Shown piece by piece: positions 34,222 to 43,527 of a stretch of 64,000 nucleotides of DNA (the first letter of the stretch is position 1; every line of letters begins with the position of its first letter). A model generated the notes under the pieces. The model had not been told where the DNA came from. It made no database searches and worked only from the letters and a program-made list of their open reading frames with translations. The position numbers were made by a program, and so were the translations under genes. Source of the stretch: an uncultured Algibacter sp. (GTDB lineage: Bacteria; Bacteroidota; Bacteroidia; Flavobacteriales; Flavobacteriaceae); the NCBI RefSeq assembly GCF_947495925.1, contig NZ_CANMAU010000005.1, forward strand, positions 124,001-188,000. The letters run 5' to 3'.

Positions 34222-35646
34222 TTATTCTTCAAAAAAATCATCTTTAAAACCAATAAGATACAACTTTTCTTTAGCTCTTGTTACGGCTGTATATAACCAA
34301 CGTAAATATTCTTTATCTATACCATTGGGAAGATATGGTTGCTCAACAAATACGGTTTTCCATTGACCTCCTTGAGATTTGTGACAAGTAATTGCATAAG
34401 AGAACTTTACCTGTAAAGCATTAAAGTGCTTGTTAGCTTTAACCTTTAAAAACTTTTTATATTTAGTCGTTTCGCTTTCATAATCTTTCATAACCTCTTG
34501 GTACAACCTGTTTGAGTCTTCATAGGGTAAAGATGGCGTTTCTGCATCAATTGTATCTAAAAGCAATACCGTTTCAAAAGGACGCATTTTAGGGTAATCG
34601 ACCATTCTTATCTTTACTTCTGCAAAACGAAAACCATAAATTTCCTGAATACTAAATATTTCTAAAACTTCTATAATATCGCCGTTAGCAATAAATCCAG
34701 CTTCAGTAGTTGGTTTTATCCAGAAATAATTATTCTTAACAACCATTAAATAATCGCCAGCCGTTAACTCATTTTCATTAAAAAGTATCCGACTTCTTAT
34801 TTGTTGATTGTATAAATTTGCTCGTTTATTACTTCTTACTATAATGGTGGTTTCTTCATTACCCAGTTCACTATAAGCATCATTTATGGCATCCATAATT
34901 TCATAACCATCAATAAGCCTTACAATATCTTTATAGGGTTCTAAATCAAACTTAAAATTATCAAAAAAGGTATTTGAAAGCGCATCGCGAAGCACTGTTG
35001 CATTGGCTAAAATACCAGAGCCTTCTTCTTGACGCACCACCTCATCAAGCTCCATTTTTGTAACCTCTTTATTATAATTTAGACTTAAGTTGTTTTCATC
35101 TAAGGCAGGACTTAAATCCAATTTAACTGGGGGAAGCTGGGCGGTATCTCCTATTAAAAGTAATTTGCATTGATGTCCTGAGTAAACATATTGCATTAAA
35201 TCATCCAATAACGAACCATCCTCAAATAACTTGGAATCTCCTGGTGTATCAGGAATCATAGAAGCTTCATCAACTATAAAAATGGTGTTTTTATGCTTGT
35301 TAGGTTGCAATACAAATTTAACGCTACCTCCCTTTTCTTTCTTTGGAAAATAAATTTTTTTATGAATTGTAAAGGCTTCGTTACCAGAATAATTTGCAAT
35401 TACTTTTGCTGCTCTTCCCGTGGGAGCCATTAGTACAGCACTTTTCTTAGCTTTCCATAAATTTGTTACTATAGCCCCGATAATAGTAGTTTTCCCTGTA
35501 CCGGCATAGCCTTTCAAAACATACAACTCTCTTTTATCTTTACTAAAAATAAAATTAGATAGCTGTTGTAAAACAATGTTTTGTTTAACGGTAGGCTGAA
35601 ATGGAAACTGCTGTTTTATAAGGGAATAAAATTCGGATGCGGTCAT
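34222..35646 (-). CDS. RecD-like ATP-dependent DNA helicase
   Basis: 474 residues, superfamily 1B helicase core. The Walker A loop is LKGYAGTGKTTII, Walker B is FIVDEASMIPD, and the C-terminal UvrD_C-like motif is YAITCHKSQGGQWKTVFVEQ, followed by WLYTAVTRAKEKLYLIG. It lacks the long N-terminal region of RecD2 (which is about 720-800 residues), so it is a short AAA_30-type member. Probably 5'-3' unwinding in repair or recombination; the exact role is unknown. Confidence 0.88.
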   Translation of the reverse strand: MTASEFYSLIKQQFPFQPTVKQNIVLQQLSNFIFSKDKRELYVLKGYAGTGKTTIIGAIVTNLWKAKKSAVLMAPTGRAAKVIANYSGNEAFTIHKKIYFPKKEKGGSVKFVLQPNKHKNTIFIVDEASMIPDTPGDSKLFEDGSLLDDLMQYVYSGHQCKLLLIGDTAQLPPVKLDLSPALDENNLSLNYNKEVTKMELDEVVRQEEGSGILANATVLRDALSNTFFDNFKFDLEPYKDIVRLIDGYEIMDAINDAYSELGNEETTIIVRSNKRANLYNQQIRSRILFNENELTAGDYLMVVKNNYFWIKPTTEAGFIANGDIIEVLEIFSIQEIYGFRFAEVKIRMVDYPKMRPFETVLLLDTIDAETPSLPYEDSNRLYQEVMKDYESETTKYKKFLKVKANKHFNALQVKFSYAITCHKSQGGQWKTVFVEQPYLPNGIDKEYLRWLYTAVTRAKEKLYLIGFKDDFFEE

Positions 35647-35702
35647 TTAGAGCTATGTCTGTCTTAATTTTTTATTCAAAGATAAAAATGATTTTTACTC
35701 TC

Positions 35703-35737
35703 TTTGTTTTTACGATTAAAAAAAAATTGTAGATTTG
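35703..35737 (+). promoter_or_regulatory. Promoter (TTTG-N23-TAGATTTG)
   Basis: TTTG at 35703-35706 and TAGATTTG at 35730-35737 with a 23-bp spacer, 39 bp before the ATG of the membrane protein. Both elements match the Bacteroidota consensus, making this one of the two best promoters in the window. Confidence 0.6.
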
Positions 35738-35776
35738 CTAAATACCATTAATAAACTTTAAATTAAATAACACACT

Positions 35777-36514
35777 ATGTTAACATTTATTCTTATTGCA
35801 GTTGCAGTGATATTAGTTACAATTGGCTTGGTTAAGTTGGTTGATAAATTTATTCCTTCAAAGTTTAAACCTATTCTAAACATAGTACTTTGGTTATTAA
35901 TTGCATTTTTAGGTTATCAAACATATATGTCGATTTATGAGCCAATTCAATTCAATAAATTGAAAAACAAAAGATATGTTCAAGTAATTGAAAGTTTAAA
36001 AGACATTAGAAACTCTCAATTAGCTCACAGACAAGTAACTGGTAAATTCGCTAAAGATTTTAATGGTTTAATTAAATTTATTGATACTGCAGATTATACC
36101 ATTACTCAACGTAGAGATTCTAGTATTGTTGATGAGGAATTAACAAAATTATATGGAGTTGATACGTTTAAAGATATTTTGATTATTGATACTTTAGGAT
36201 TTGTTCCTGTTAAAGATTCTTTATTTAAATCATCTGATAGATATAAAAACATGATGAATGTACCTGTTGGTGAGGCTGGTTCTAAATTTGATTTAAAGGC
36301 TGGTTTTATCGAGCAAAACAGTATCAATATTCCTGTTTTCGAAGCATCTGTTAAAAAAGCAATTATTCTTTTTGATCAAAACAAAGATCTTGTTGCTCAA
36401 GAAAACCAAGTGGTATCGGTTGATGGAGTTAATGGAGACGCCTTAAAAGTAGGATCGATGGACGAAGTAAATACAACTGGAAACTGGCCAAAAACATATG
36501 GCTCAAACGAATAA
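35777..36514 (+). CDS. Conserved inner-membrane protein of unknown function
   Basis: 245 residues with two N-terminal TM helices (about 1-20 and 33-50, LNIVLWLLIAFLGYQTYMSIY). A soluble, probably periplasmic domain follows, containing KNKRYVQVIESLKDIRNSQLAHRQVTGKFAKDF, a pattern that loosely resembles pilin-type amphipathic segments. I recognise no named family. First gene of a rightward set with DUF3822 (17-bp overlap) and rsmD. Confidence 0.72.
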   Translation: MLTFILIAVAVILVTIGLVKLVDKFIPSKFKPILNIVLWLLIAFLGYQTYMSIYEPIQFNKLKNKRYVQVIESLKDIRNSQLAHRQVTGKFAKDFNGLIKFIDTADYTITQRRDSSIVDEELTKLYGVDTFKDILIIDTLGFVPVKDSLFKSSDRYKNMMNVPVGEAGSKFDLKAGFIEQNSINIPVFEASVKKAIILFDQNKDLVAQENQVVSVDGVNGDALKVGSMDEVNTTGNWPKTYGSNE

Positions 36515-37319
36515 TAGTTCTAACAAACTAACTAATCTAGAATTGTCCATTCAAATAAGTTTGAGTGGACTTTCTTTTTGTATACTACAAAGAGATTCAA
36601 ATACTATTACCAAACTAGAACATAAAAGTTTTCATAAAAACCTCAATCCTTTAGAAGTTCTAGACTATTTAAAAAATTTATTCATTACTGAGCAGGATTT
36701 AAATAATGAATTTCAAAAAGTTTTTGTTATTCATGATAACGATTTATGCGCACAGGTTCCTAAGGAATTGTTTAATGAAGAACATTTAGCGGACTATTTA
36801 AAATTTAACTCCAAAATTCTTAAATCTGATTTTATAACTTACGATTCTATAGAAGAGAATAATAGTATTAATATTTATGTCCCCTATATCAACATTAACA
36901 ATTTTATTTACGACAAATTTGGCAGTTTTACTTTTAAACATGTTTCTACCATCTTAATTGAAAGTATATTAAAAACCGAAAAGAATGGTAATGGATTAAA
37001 AGTTTACGTAAATGTAAATAAAAATCATTTTGAAATTATTGTAATTGAAAACGGAACTTTAAAACTATATAACACCTCTAAATATCTCTCAAAAGAAGAC
37101 TTCATCTATTATATCCTCTTTACTACCGAACAATTAAATTTAGACCCAGAAGCGTTTGATCTTATTTTTCTTGGTGACGTAGAAAAGGGCAATGCATTAT
37201 ATAATATCGCATACAAATACATTAGAAACATAAGTTTTGGTAGTGACTTACATACTTTTGATTTTAGTAATCAAAAAAGTGCAAATCACTCAAACTACAC
37301 TTTATTAAAAAGCCTATAA
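36498..37319 (+). CDS. DUF3822-family protein (actin-like ATPase fold)
   Basis: 273 residues. It starts with LELSIQISLSGLSFCILQRD and has KVFVIHDNDLCAQVPKELF and FDLIFLGDVEKGNALYNIA, which match DUF3822 of Bacteroidota, often found next to rsmD. The fold is likely related to the FtsA/PilM-type ATPase. Function unknown. Overlaps rsmD by 1 bp. Confidence 0.82.
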   Translation: MAQTNNSSNKLTNLELSIQISLSGLSFCILQRDSNTITKLEHKSFHKNLNPLEVLDYLKNLFITEQDLNNEFQKVFVIHDNDLCAQVPKELFNEEHLADYLKFNSKILKSDFITYDSIEENNSINIYVPYININNFIYDKFGSFTFKHVSTILIESILKTEKNGNGLKVYVNVNKNHFEIIVIENGTLKLYNTSKYLSKEDFIYYILFTTEQLNLDPEAFDLIFLGDVEKGNALYNIAYKYIRNISFGSDLHTFDFSNQKSANHSNYTLLKSL

Positions 37320-37867
37320 TGCGCATTATATCAGGATTATATAAAAGCCGTAAAATTGTTGCTCCAAAAAACTTACCTGTTAGACCTACAACAGATATGG
37401 CTAAGGAGTCATTATTCAATATTATAAATAACCTCTATTATTTTGATGATGTTTCAGTATTAGATTTGTTTGCTGGCACAGGCAATATTAGTTATGAATT
37501 TGCCTCTAGAGGTACAGAAAACATCACTTGTGTAGATCGAGATTTTGGTTGTATTAAATTTATCGATCAAACAGCTAATAAATTTGAAATGCCCATACAG
37601 ACCATAAAAAGCGATGTTTTTAAATTTCTAGAAAAGTGTACTATACAAGCTAACATCGTGTTTGCAGATCCTCCTTATGATTTTTCTCTTGAGCAATTTT
37701 CTAAAATCCCAGAGCTTGTTTTTAAAAACAACATCCTAATGGAAGAAGGCATACTTATAGTGGAACACTCCAAACATACAGACCTTTCTGAAGTTGAACA
37801 CTACGCCTATTCTAAGAGTTATGGCGGTAACGTTTTTAGTTTTTTTGAAAAGAATCAAATAAACTAA
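37319..37867 (+). CDS. rsmD: 16S rRNA (guanine-966-N2)-methyltransferase
   Basis: 182 residues. It starts MRIISGLYKSRKI and has RPTTDMAKESLFNII, VLDLFAGTGNISYEF (SAM motif I) and FADPPYDF, the DPPY catalytic motif of N6/N2-guanine methyltransferases. It methylates the small-subunit rRNA. Last gene of the rightward set. Confidence 0.94.
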   Translation: MRIISGLYKSRKIVAPKNLPVRPTTDMAKESLFNIINNLYYFDDVSVLDLFAGTGNISYEFASRGTENITCVDRDFGCIKFIDQTANKFEMPIQTIKSDVFKFLEKCTIQANIVFADPPYDFSLEQFSKIPELVFKNNILMEEGILIVEHSKHTDLSEVEHYAYSKSYGGNVFSFFEKNQIN

Positions 37868-38016
37868 TTTTTTTAATTATCTTTTTTTCAGTACTTTAGA
37901 GTTCTCTCTCCTAAGAGTCCCAAGGTTCTATGAATTGTTGACTCACAGCCAAAATTTTTTTTTGCTGTTTATGTATATGGTTTAAAGTTAAACACTAACC
38001 TTTAAAACTATATCTA

Positions 38017-38532
38017 ATGAAGCATCTTTTTTTATTCGCATTTACAGCTATTCTTTTTGTGGCCTGCAAAGAACCTCCTCAACAACGTTATTTCTCTGAA
38101 TCAACAGAAACAGAAATACTAAAATCTGGCATAGAAGCCTACGAAACTGCAAATTGGGATAAATGGAAAAGTCATTTTAGCGATACGGCCAAAATCTTTG
38201 TCAATTCCGTTAAACATACTACTGTCGATAAAAGAGCGAAAGCTCTTGAGGCTATGGCGGGCGCTATGTCTTCATATGGTTTTAATCATGATAAAGAGTA
38301 CATAGAAATGGTTCTTGATAAAGAAAATGAAACTTGGGTGTACTATTGGGCCACTCATAACAATACTTTCGCCAAGAGCAATAAAAAGCTTTCCATTCCA
38401 GTTCACTTGGCGGTTCAATTTGTTGATGGTAAAATTGTTGAAGAACATATTTATTTCAATGAAACTGAAATGAATGCAGAATTTGCAGCATTAAGCGAAG
38501 TTCAAACAGACACTATAAATTCTGAAATTTAA
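38017..38532 (+). CDS. NTF2/SnoaL-like lipoprotein
   Basis: 171 residues. The lipobox is ILFVACKE (Cys at residue 17). The rest fits the NTF2-like cone fold: ILKSGIEAYETANWDKWKSH, then FADTAKI-like segments and VHLAVQFVDGKIVEEHIYFN. Periplasmic or membrane-anchored. Function unknown. It shares a direction and a 28-bp gap with the next gene. Confidence 0.75.
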   Translation: MKHLFLFAFTAILFVACKEPPQQRYFSESTETEILKSGIEAYETANWDKWKSHFSDTAKIFVNSVKHTTVDKRAKALEAMAGAMSSYGFNHDKEYIEMVLDKENETWVYYWATHNNTFAKSNKKLSIPVHLAVQFVDGKIVEEHIYFNETEMNAEFAALSEVQTDTINSEI

Positions 38533-38560
38533 ACGTACTAACCAACCAAAAAATAAAATT

Positions 38561-39313
38561 ATGAATACCCTTAAAAAAATCAGTTTAATTGCTCTAACCT
38601 TGTGCTTAACTTCTAGTCTTGCATTAGCACAACAAATGTTCAGAATCCATCAGGATAACGTAAAACCATCTAAGTTAATGGAATACGAAGCTATTGCGAA
38701 AGAATTTAAAACGGCGGCCACAGAACATAACATTGATGTAACTTGGTTCACTGCAATGACCAACGACAATAAATATTTCTATGTATCACCAATAGAAAAT
38801 TTTGCATCATTCGATGAGCGTCCTTTTGCAGATATGGCCAAAGCCATGGGTGATGATTTTACCGATTTATTCGCCCGTTTTGACCGGTGTTACGATTCGC
38901 ACGGCACCTATGTCATAGTAAAAAATGATGAGCTTTCATACATGCCAGAAGGCGTAAGTAATGCACCAGCCGATGAAACTTATAGAGAATGGTATTATAT
39001 GTACTACAAACCAGAAGATGCCAAAAACATTAAAGAAGGCATGATAGCCGTTAGAGATATGTTTAAAGAAAAAGGGTCTAAACTATATTACCGGGTGTAT
39101 AGCGATGGTTTAGGGCAAATGGAGCATTATTATATGGTTTCTGTCGCGTTTAAAGACGAAATGGATGCGGCACAAAGAAGTGAAGAAAACAAAAAAGTAC
39201 TAGGCCCAGATAGAATGGAAACCTTTAACAAGGTCATGAACTACGTCAGCCGAATGGAAGAACACCGCGGATCTATGCGTCCAGACATGGATTATACTCC
39301 TAAAACCGAATAG
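38561..39313 (+). CDS. Secreted protein of unknown function
   Basis: 250 residues, signal peptide MNTLKKISLIALTLCLTSSLALAQ. Two repeated segments can be seen: RIHQDNVKPSKLMEYEAIAKEF and the later YMYYKPEDAKNIKEGMIAVRDMF, each followed by a similar strand (WFTAMTNDNKYFYVSP versus YYRVYSDGLGQMEHYYM). This suggests two dimeric alpha-beta barrel (ABM-like) domains. The role is unknown. Probably co-transcribed with the NTF2-like lipoprotein. Ended by the hairpin at 39336-39369. Confidence 0.72.
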   Translation: MNTLKKISLIALTLCLTSSLALAQQMFRIHQDNVKPSKLMEYEAIAKEFKTAATEHNIDVTWFTAMTNDNKYFYVSPIENFASFDERPFADMAKAMGDDFTDLFARFDRCYDSHGTYVIVKNDELSYMPEGVSNAPADETYREWYYMYYKPEDAKNIKEGMIAVRDMFKEKGSKLYYRVYSDGLGQMEHYYMVSVAFKDEMDAAQRSEENKKVLGPDRMETFNKVMNYVSRMEEHRGSMRPDMDYTPKTE

Positions 39314-39335
39314 AGTTAGTCACTATTATAAACGA

Positions 39336-39369
39336 TAAACCCTTCTTTAAATTAATAAAGAAGGGTTTA
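39336..39369. terminator. Long bidirectional terminator between the secreted protein gene and rnpB
   Basis: TAAACCCTTCTTT (39336-39348) pairs perfectly with AAAGAAGGGTTTA (39357-39369) over 13 bp with an 8-nt loop. It probably serves both converging transcripts (the secreted protein gene on plus and RNase P RNA on minus). Confidence 0.88.
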
Positions 39370-39377
39370 TTATGTTA

Positions 39378-39713
39378 AAGTAAACCTATAAGCCGAATTC
39401 TGTATGTTCTGAACTTGTTTCAGAATCTCATCCACAACAACAAAACACCCTTATCATTTATCTGAGTGCATTATTACTAATACACTTTAGCTGTCTACCC
39501 TCCAGCCTTAAGCGTGCCGCCTTCAAACGCTGGTTTACATGACATTGCACCACATAGAGTTTACCTGGTTTCACTACAGCATTACCTGTACATACTTTCT
39601 GTTGCACTTTTCCTAGCCTCTCGGCTGGTGGCCATTAACCACTATGTTGCACTATGGTGTTCGGACTTTCCTCTACGCAAAAGCGCAGCGATAAGGCGAT
39701 TTACTTGAGCGCA
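39378..39713 (-). ncRNA. rnpB: RNase P RNA (bacterial type A)
   Basis: On the minus strand the conserved 5' block GAGGAAAGTCCGAACACC (complement of 39656-39673) is followed by the helix-rich middle and, near the 3' end, ACAGAATTCGGCTTATAGG (complement of 39385-39403). Both are universal landmarks of bacterial RNase P RNA. Length about 335 nt is normal; exact ends are estimated. It trims the 5' leader of tRNA precursors. The plus-strand ORF at 39514-39708 is antisense and not real. Confidence 0.95.
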
Positions 39714-39755
39714 AAATTACAATTCCTAATTTGGTTATTATAAATTTATTTAATT

Positions 39756-39930
39756 ATTTAGGCATTCCCCTATCGGGCCAAGCTTTCCGTTATATCTTTC
39801 TTGGGCTAAACTTGTTTCAGTATCTCATCAAGTATTTTTGATGTATTCATAAACTAAACCCACAAAACAAACTTATAGTTATGCACAAAAAAGGATGTCA
39901 CTTCAATCCTTAATGCGCTTGTTTGCTATT
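39756..39930. other. Non-coding region with a possible dispersed flavobacterial repeat
   Basis: No gene is seen between rnpB and the serine-hydrolase pseudogene. The stretch beginning TATCGGGCCAAGCTTTCCGT and ending AAAAAGGATGTCACTTCAAT looks like intergenic elements I recall as recurring in Flavobacteriaceae genomes, with a variable middle. This is from memory and should be tested by a search. Confidence 0.25.
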
Positions 39931-39986
39931 TATCGATTAGAATTGAATACATGCTTTGTTTTTGGAAGGTGTTCGTTGCGGTACTG

Positions 39987-41290
39987 TTAATTTTTGAAAA
40001 TTTCTGAAGTTGCTAGTTGCCTACTTATGGTTGGTAACCAGTGTTCTGTAACGTCTTTACCCGCCATTCCAAAGAAGGCGATAACTAAATCCTCCGACGG
40101 AGATACATATAGTCCCTGTCCTCCATGTCCATGTTTGTAAAAATCTCCATCCTCATAAACTTCGTCCCATTGATAAGAATTAAATCGCTCCTCATCCGAA
40201 AACCATGATCTGGTCTTTAGATCTTTGTTAAGATTATTTTGAATTTCGTTTAAAAATCTATCCGAAATGGTTGGATTGGCATCCGTTCTACCAGATGGGC
40301 TAAATGCAAGACCAAATCTTGCCAAATCTCTTAATGTTGAATTCATTCCAAGTGGCGAAGCAGCTCTCCCGTATCCACCGTCTTGAAATATTGCATCATT
40401 TTCTACTCCTATCTTTTGCCAAATATCTCTTTCAACAAACTTGATGAAACGCTCGTTAGTTACTTTTTCTACCAACATCGTTAGCATCATCGTGTTTATA
40501 TCTGAGTACTCAAACACAGTTCCCTGCTTTTTAGAAAATTCTATGGTTCTCAAATAGTCAAGAGGATTTTCCAGCTGTTGGTTAAAATTAAAGATGCCAT
40601 AGGCAATTATGGATTTAGCGAAACATGCGTCCATATTTTCAAAGTCAACTGGACAATCAATTCCAGATGCCATGTCAAGAATATTTTGAATTGTTATTTC
40701 TTCCCATCCTGATCCGGACAATTCGTTCAAATAGGTGCTAATTGTGTTTTCTGAATTAATCAAACCTCTGTTTTCAAGCAATACAACAGCTGTCGATACA
40801 AATGTTTTAGTTACATGTATAAGTGCTTATCTGATGGAAGCATACGCGGATAATCTTCAAAGACAACTTTCCCTTTGTGAACAACAATAAGTCCATCAAC
40901 AGGCGCCTCAGTAATGTAGTTTTTCAACGGAATTTTTCCCGAATCTAATTCAATCAAAAAATCCTCTATTTTAGAATTTAACCTTACAGGAAGTTCTTTC
41001 TTTTTATTGGGTATGCATTTTATTACTGATGTTGAAAAGAATTCACCGTAATTAAGAAAAATGTACCTCGAATCATTTCCTTGATGAGCCCAGTCAGCCA
41101 AAGTTTCTCCCCAATTTCCTTCCATAAATTTTCGATGAATTTCTCGGGAATCTTGAAGTGAAAAGTCAGAATAGTTTGTAAATTGTTTTTCTGTTATGGA
41201 AGCACCATTTTTTGCTTTCTCCTTTACAGTACATTGTACCATCAAAAAACATAAGAATAATATAAGCGTTCTCATTAAGGGTGCATTCAA
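39987..41290 (-). pseudogene. Serine hydrolase (class C beta-lactamase family), frameshifted at the catalytic serine
   Basis: Two pieces in different frames make one protein. The 5' piece (40811-41290) is a lipoprotein start (LFLCFLMVQCTVKE) and runs to PSDKHLYM at a stop. The 3' piece (about 39987-40809) continues in the next frame as VTKTFVSTAVVLLENRGLI, then DILDMASGIDC, SDINTMMLTMLVEKV and HGGQGLYVSPSEDLVIAFFG. Family alignment needs a Ser immediately before VTK (SxxK nucleophile), and that codon is missing exactly at the frame change. This fits a 4-base deletion. The YxN-type and HGG motifs downstream are still intact, so decay seems recent. Confidence 0.82.
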
Positions 41291-41338
41291 GGTCTTAGCG
41301 CAACAATGTTAATAAATAAGACATGATCAAAGGTAGTC

Positions 41339-41580
41339 ATTTTGGTTAAGTGGATCTTCAAATTGTAGGTTGGTTTTTAGACAATGGTTCTGGAACCCTT
41401 GTTGTTCGGGCATAAGAACTTCTAATGGTGTCCTGTAACCAGTATTTTCCTTGGTGCGTTATTGAGTCTGTCTTGTACAATTTGAAGTTGTTGAGCAATT
41501 GCCTTGTTGAAGTTAGTGCCTTTAGGAAAGTATCTGAGTCAGGTGTATTTCTTCTGCTTCACACAAAAAATCTAAAGGTA
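41339..41580 (-). pseudogene. Remnant of an IS30-family transposase (C-terminal end)
   Basis: On the minus strand RYFPKGTNFNKAIAQQLQ and VQDRLNNAPRK are followed, after a one-base frameshift, by GYRTPLEVLMPEQQ. This is the well-known C-terminus of IS30 transposases (the F-P-K-G-T-x-F and L-N-x-x-P-R-K-x-L-G-Y segments). Upstream of RYFPKG the frame runs into unrelated residues, so the rest of the element is missing. No terminal inverted repeats were recognised. Confidence 0.78.
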
Positions 41581-41636
41581 TGATTTGTTGCGCTAAGTTT
41601 CTGAGTTCAGGATCCAGATTATTCAACGAACCATAG

Positions 41637-41876
41637 CTATCAAGATATGAAATCGTTATAATGTTCTATATTTTACGTTAAACGAATTTAGCTGTTTTTT
41701 TTACAAAGTCAAGAAAACGAGGTAAGTATAATTTATCCAAATTTGTTAATAACTCATCTTAAATATTAGGGCCAAAATTCTAAATTCTAATTTAAATTTT
41801 CAACTACCGTTATCAATTTAATAGGCCTCAGGAGATACTGAATTAAATTCAGTAAAATTGGAATACTTTGTAGTAA
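41637..41876 (+). repeat. Left copy of a roughly 240-bp duplication of the dnaX 5' region
   Basis: This segment aligns along its whole length with 43528-43771, at roughly 80% identity by eye with small indels. Shared words include ATGAAATCGTT, AAACGAATTTAG, TCAAGAAAAC, TTTGTTAATAACTC, TAAATTCTAA and GAATTAAATTCAG. Its right edge reproduces the first codons of dnaX (TTGGAATACTTTGTAGTA versus TTGGAACACTTTGTAGTA), then diverges. The -7 word TATATTTG of the right copy is changed to AAATTTG-like here, so the left copy looks non-functional. Confidence 0.88.
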
Positions 41877-41931
41877 GCCATAAAAACCCACATTAACTTT
41901 ATACGGTGTTGTACATAGTAATTATTATATA

Positions 41932-43503
41932 TTATAATTCAATAATAGTTTCTCCCTTTAAAAGACGATAACTTTTTGATTTTTTATTTTGAACTATTTT
42001 AAGTTTTATATCATTATTACTTGTAATAGTTATAGTTGGTTTTCCTTTTTTGATTTCATATAACAGCGATACTAAGGTGTTTCCACAATAAATATTTTTG
42101 ATTCCATGTCTGTCTTTTCGATTGAGAATCCATTCTATTTCAGAGGCACTACCATTTACTCGTATTCCAAGAATATTTTCTATTAATAAGGCAACAGGGC
42201 CAACTCCAGTCCAACCAACAAAGTCCTTACGAACTTGAAGATCTCTATTGCGTTCAAATGTTGCTGGGGAAAATGAATCTGGCGCATAACATTCCCATAA
42301 AGTTCCAGTTTCCTCAAATACTTGGTATAGTCCATCTAAATATTTTTCCGCGCATTGTGTCGCAAATTTTTCATTATTAGTCCTTTCTAAGCCCTTAATT
42401 ACCATGTAATTGGTTGGTGCCCAAACCGATCCTTTCCAATAATTACCAATCGTAGAATAATCTTCTTCATCAGCGGAAAGTGAAGGAAATATATTTTTTC
42501 TCCAAAACTCATTTGGGTTTTTAAGATGTTCTATAAGTTTTTTATTCTGTTTATCTGAAGTAATCCCTGCTAACATTGGCCAAAATGACGCAATTGTTTT
42601 TATCTTTTGTTGTTTACCTTTAGGGTCTACATCGTAATAGATTCCATCTTCTTCATTCCAACACCACTTGTTAATTTTGTGTCCTAATTTTTTTGCTTTT
42701 ATATTATATTTTTTTGCTTTTTTCTTATAATTAAGAATGCTACAGATATTAGATAAGTCTTGATAGTTCATTACCATTTGGCAGCTAATGTCTACCCATC
42801 CAACAGGTGAATAACTGCTATGACCATCGGGTCTTTCGTTGTCTCTTGGTGTGTTGTCCATTCCCGAGGCCTGTCCATTAGTCCAGTATAATTGATGAGG
42901 CGTATTTATAGACATACGATGTTTTTCTAACCATTCAACATATTTTTCAAGGACTGGAAAAACGATTTTAAAACGAGAGTCGTCTCCTGTCAGTTCGTAG
43001 TTTTTCATTTCTACCCAACTAAATACAGGAGGGTTGATGGTTCTAGAGAAGTTTTTTCCACCTCCCCATGGATGATCACTTCCATCTGCTTCGGCAATAA
43101 CTCTCCAAATTAATCCATCATTATGTTGACGGCAATAAAAATTATCATGAGATTCTATAGCTGGAAAAATATTATGACCATATCTTGCAAACATAATCAT
43201 AAAGTGGGTATCCCATTGAAAAATGAGCTCGTTGAAGGCTTCATCTATAAAATTAGAAACAAAAGGAGAGCCCTGAGGCGGTTTTTTAAAATTCGAAAAA
43301 GCAAGTTCCCATGTTTTCCAATACATTTCTACCCATTCAGGATGGTCATCGAGAATTGGGATAGGAAGTTGTTTTTTGCTTTCTTGAAAGGTTGGAATGG
43401 GTTTGTTATCATATTTCTTTTTTTCAAAAAATTTCCCTCTTTCAGTTTGAGCTATAGAAGGAATACAAATTATTAAAATGAATAGAAAAGCTATAGGTTT
43501 CAT
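41932..43503 (-). CDS. Secreted glycoside hydrolase of the trehalase/GH63-like (MGH1) type
   Basis: 523 residues from the ATG at 43503; a TTG at 43527 would add only eight residues before the signal peptide. Signal peptide MKPIAFLFILIICIPSIAQ. An (alpha/alpha)6 toroid pattern is visible: FQWDTHFMIMFARYG, RTINPPVFSWVEMKNYELTG, DNERPDGHSSYSPVGWVDIS, then SVWAPTNYMVIKGL and FVGWTGVGPVALLIEN. These resemble trehalase (GH37) and GH63 glucosidases; the exact glycan is unknown. The gene is isolated and lies between the two copies of the dnaX 5' duplication, suggesting it was acquired as an insertion. Confidence 0.8.
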   Translation of the reverse strand: MKPIAFLFILIICIPSIAQTERGKFFEKKKYDNKPIPTFQESKKQLPIPILDDHPEWVEMYWKTWELAFSNFKKPPQGSPFVSNFIDEAFNELIFQWDTHFMIMFARYGHNIFPAIESHDNFYCRQHNDGLIWRVIAEADGSDHPWGGGKNFSRTINPPVFSWVEMKNYELTGDDSRFKIVFPVLEKYVEWLEKHRMSINTPHQLYWTNGQASGMDNTPRDNERPDGHSSYSPVGWVDISCQMVMNYQDLSNICSILNYKKKAKKYNIKAKKLGHKINKWCWNEEDGIYYDVDPKGKQQKIKTIASFWPMLAGITSDKQNKKLIEHLKNPNEFWRKNIFPSLSADEEDYSTIGNYWKGSVWAPTNYMVIKGLERTNNEKFATQCAEKYLDGLYQVFEETGTLWECYAPDSFSPATFERNRDLQVRKDFVGWTGVGPVALLIENILGIRVNGSASEIEWILNRKDRHGIKNIYCGNTLVSLLYEIKKGKPTITITSNNDIKLKIVQNKKSKSYRLLKGETIIEL

Positions 43504-43527
43504 CGTTATTTTTTTAAGTATGTACAA

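Noticed and set aside
39514-39708. 64-residue ORF on the plus strand
   Set aside because: It lies antisense inside the RNase P RNA, whose conserved ends and core explain the sequence.
40781-40811. Programmed ribosomal frameshift joining the two serine hydrolase pieces
   Set aside because: No slippery sequence or stimulatory structure was seen, and the join loses the catalytic Ser, so a functional fusion is unlikely.
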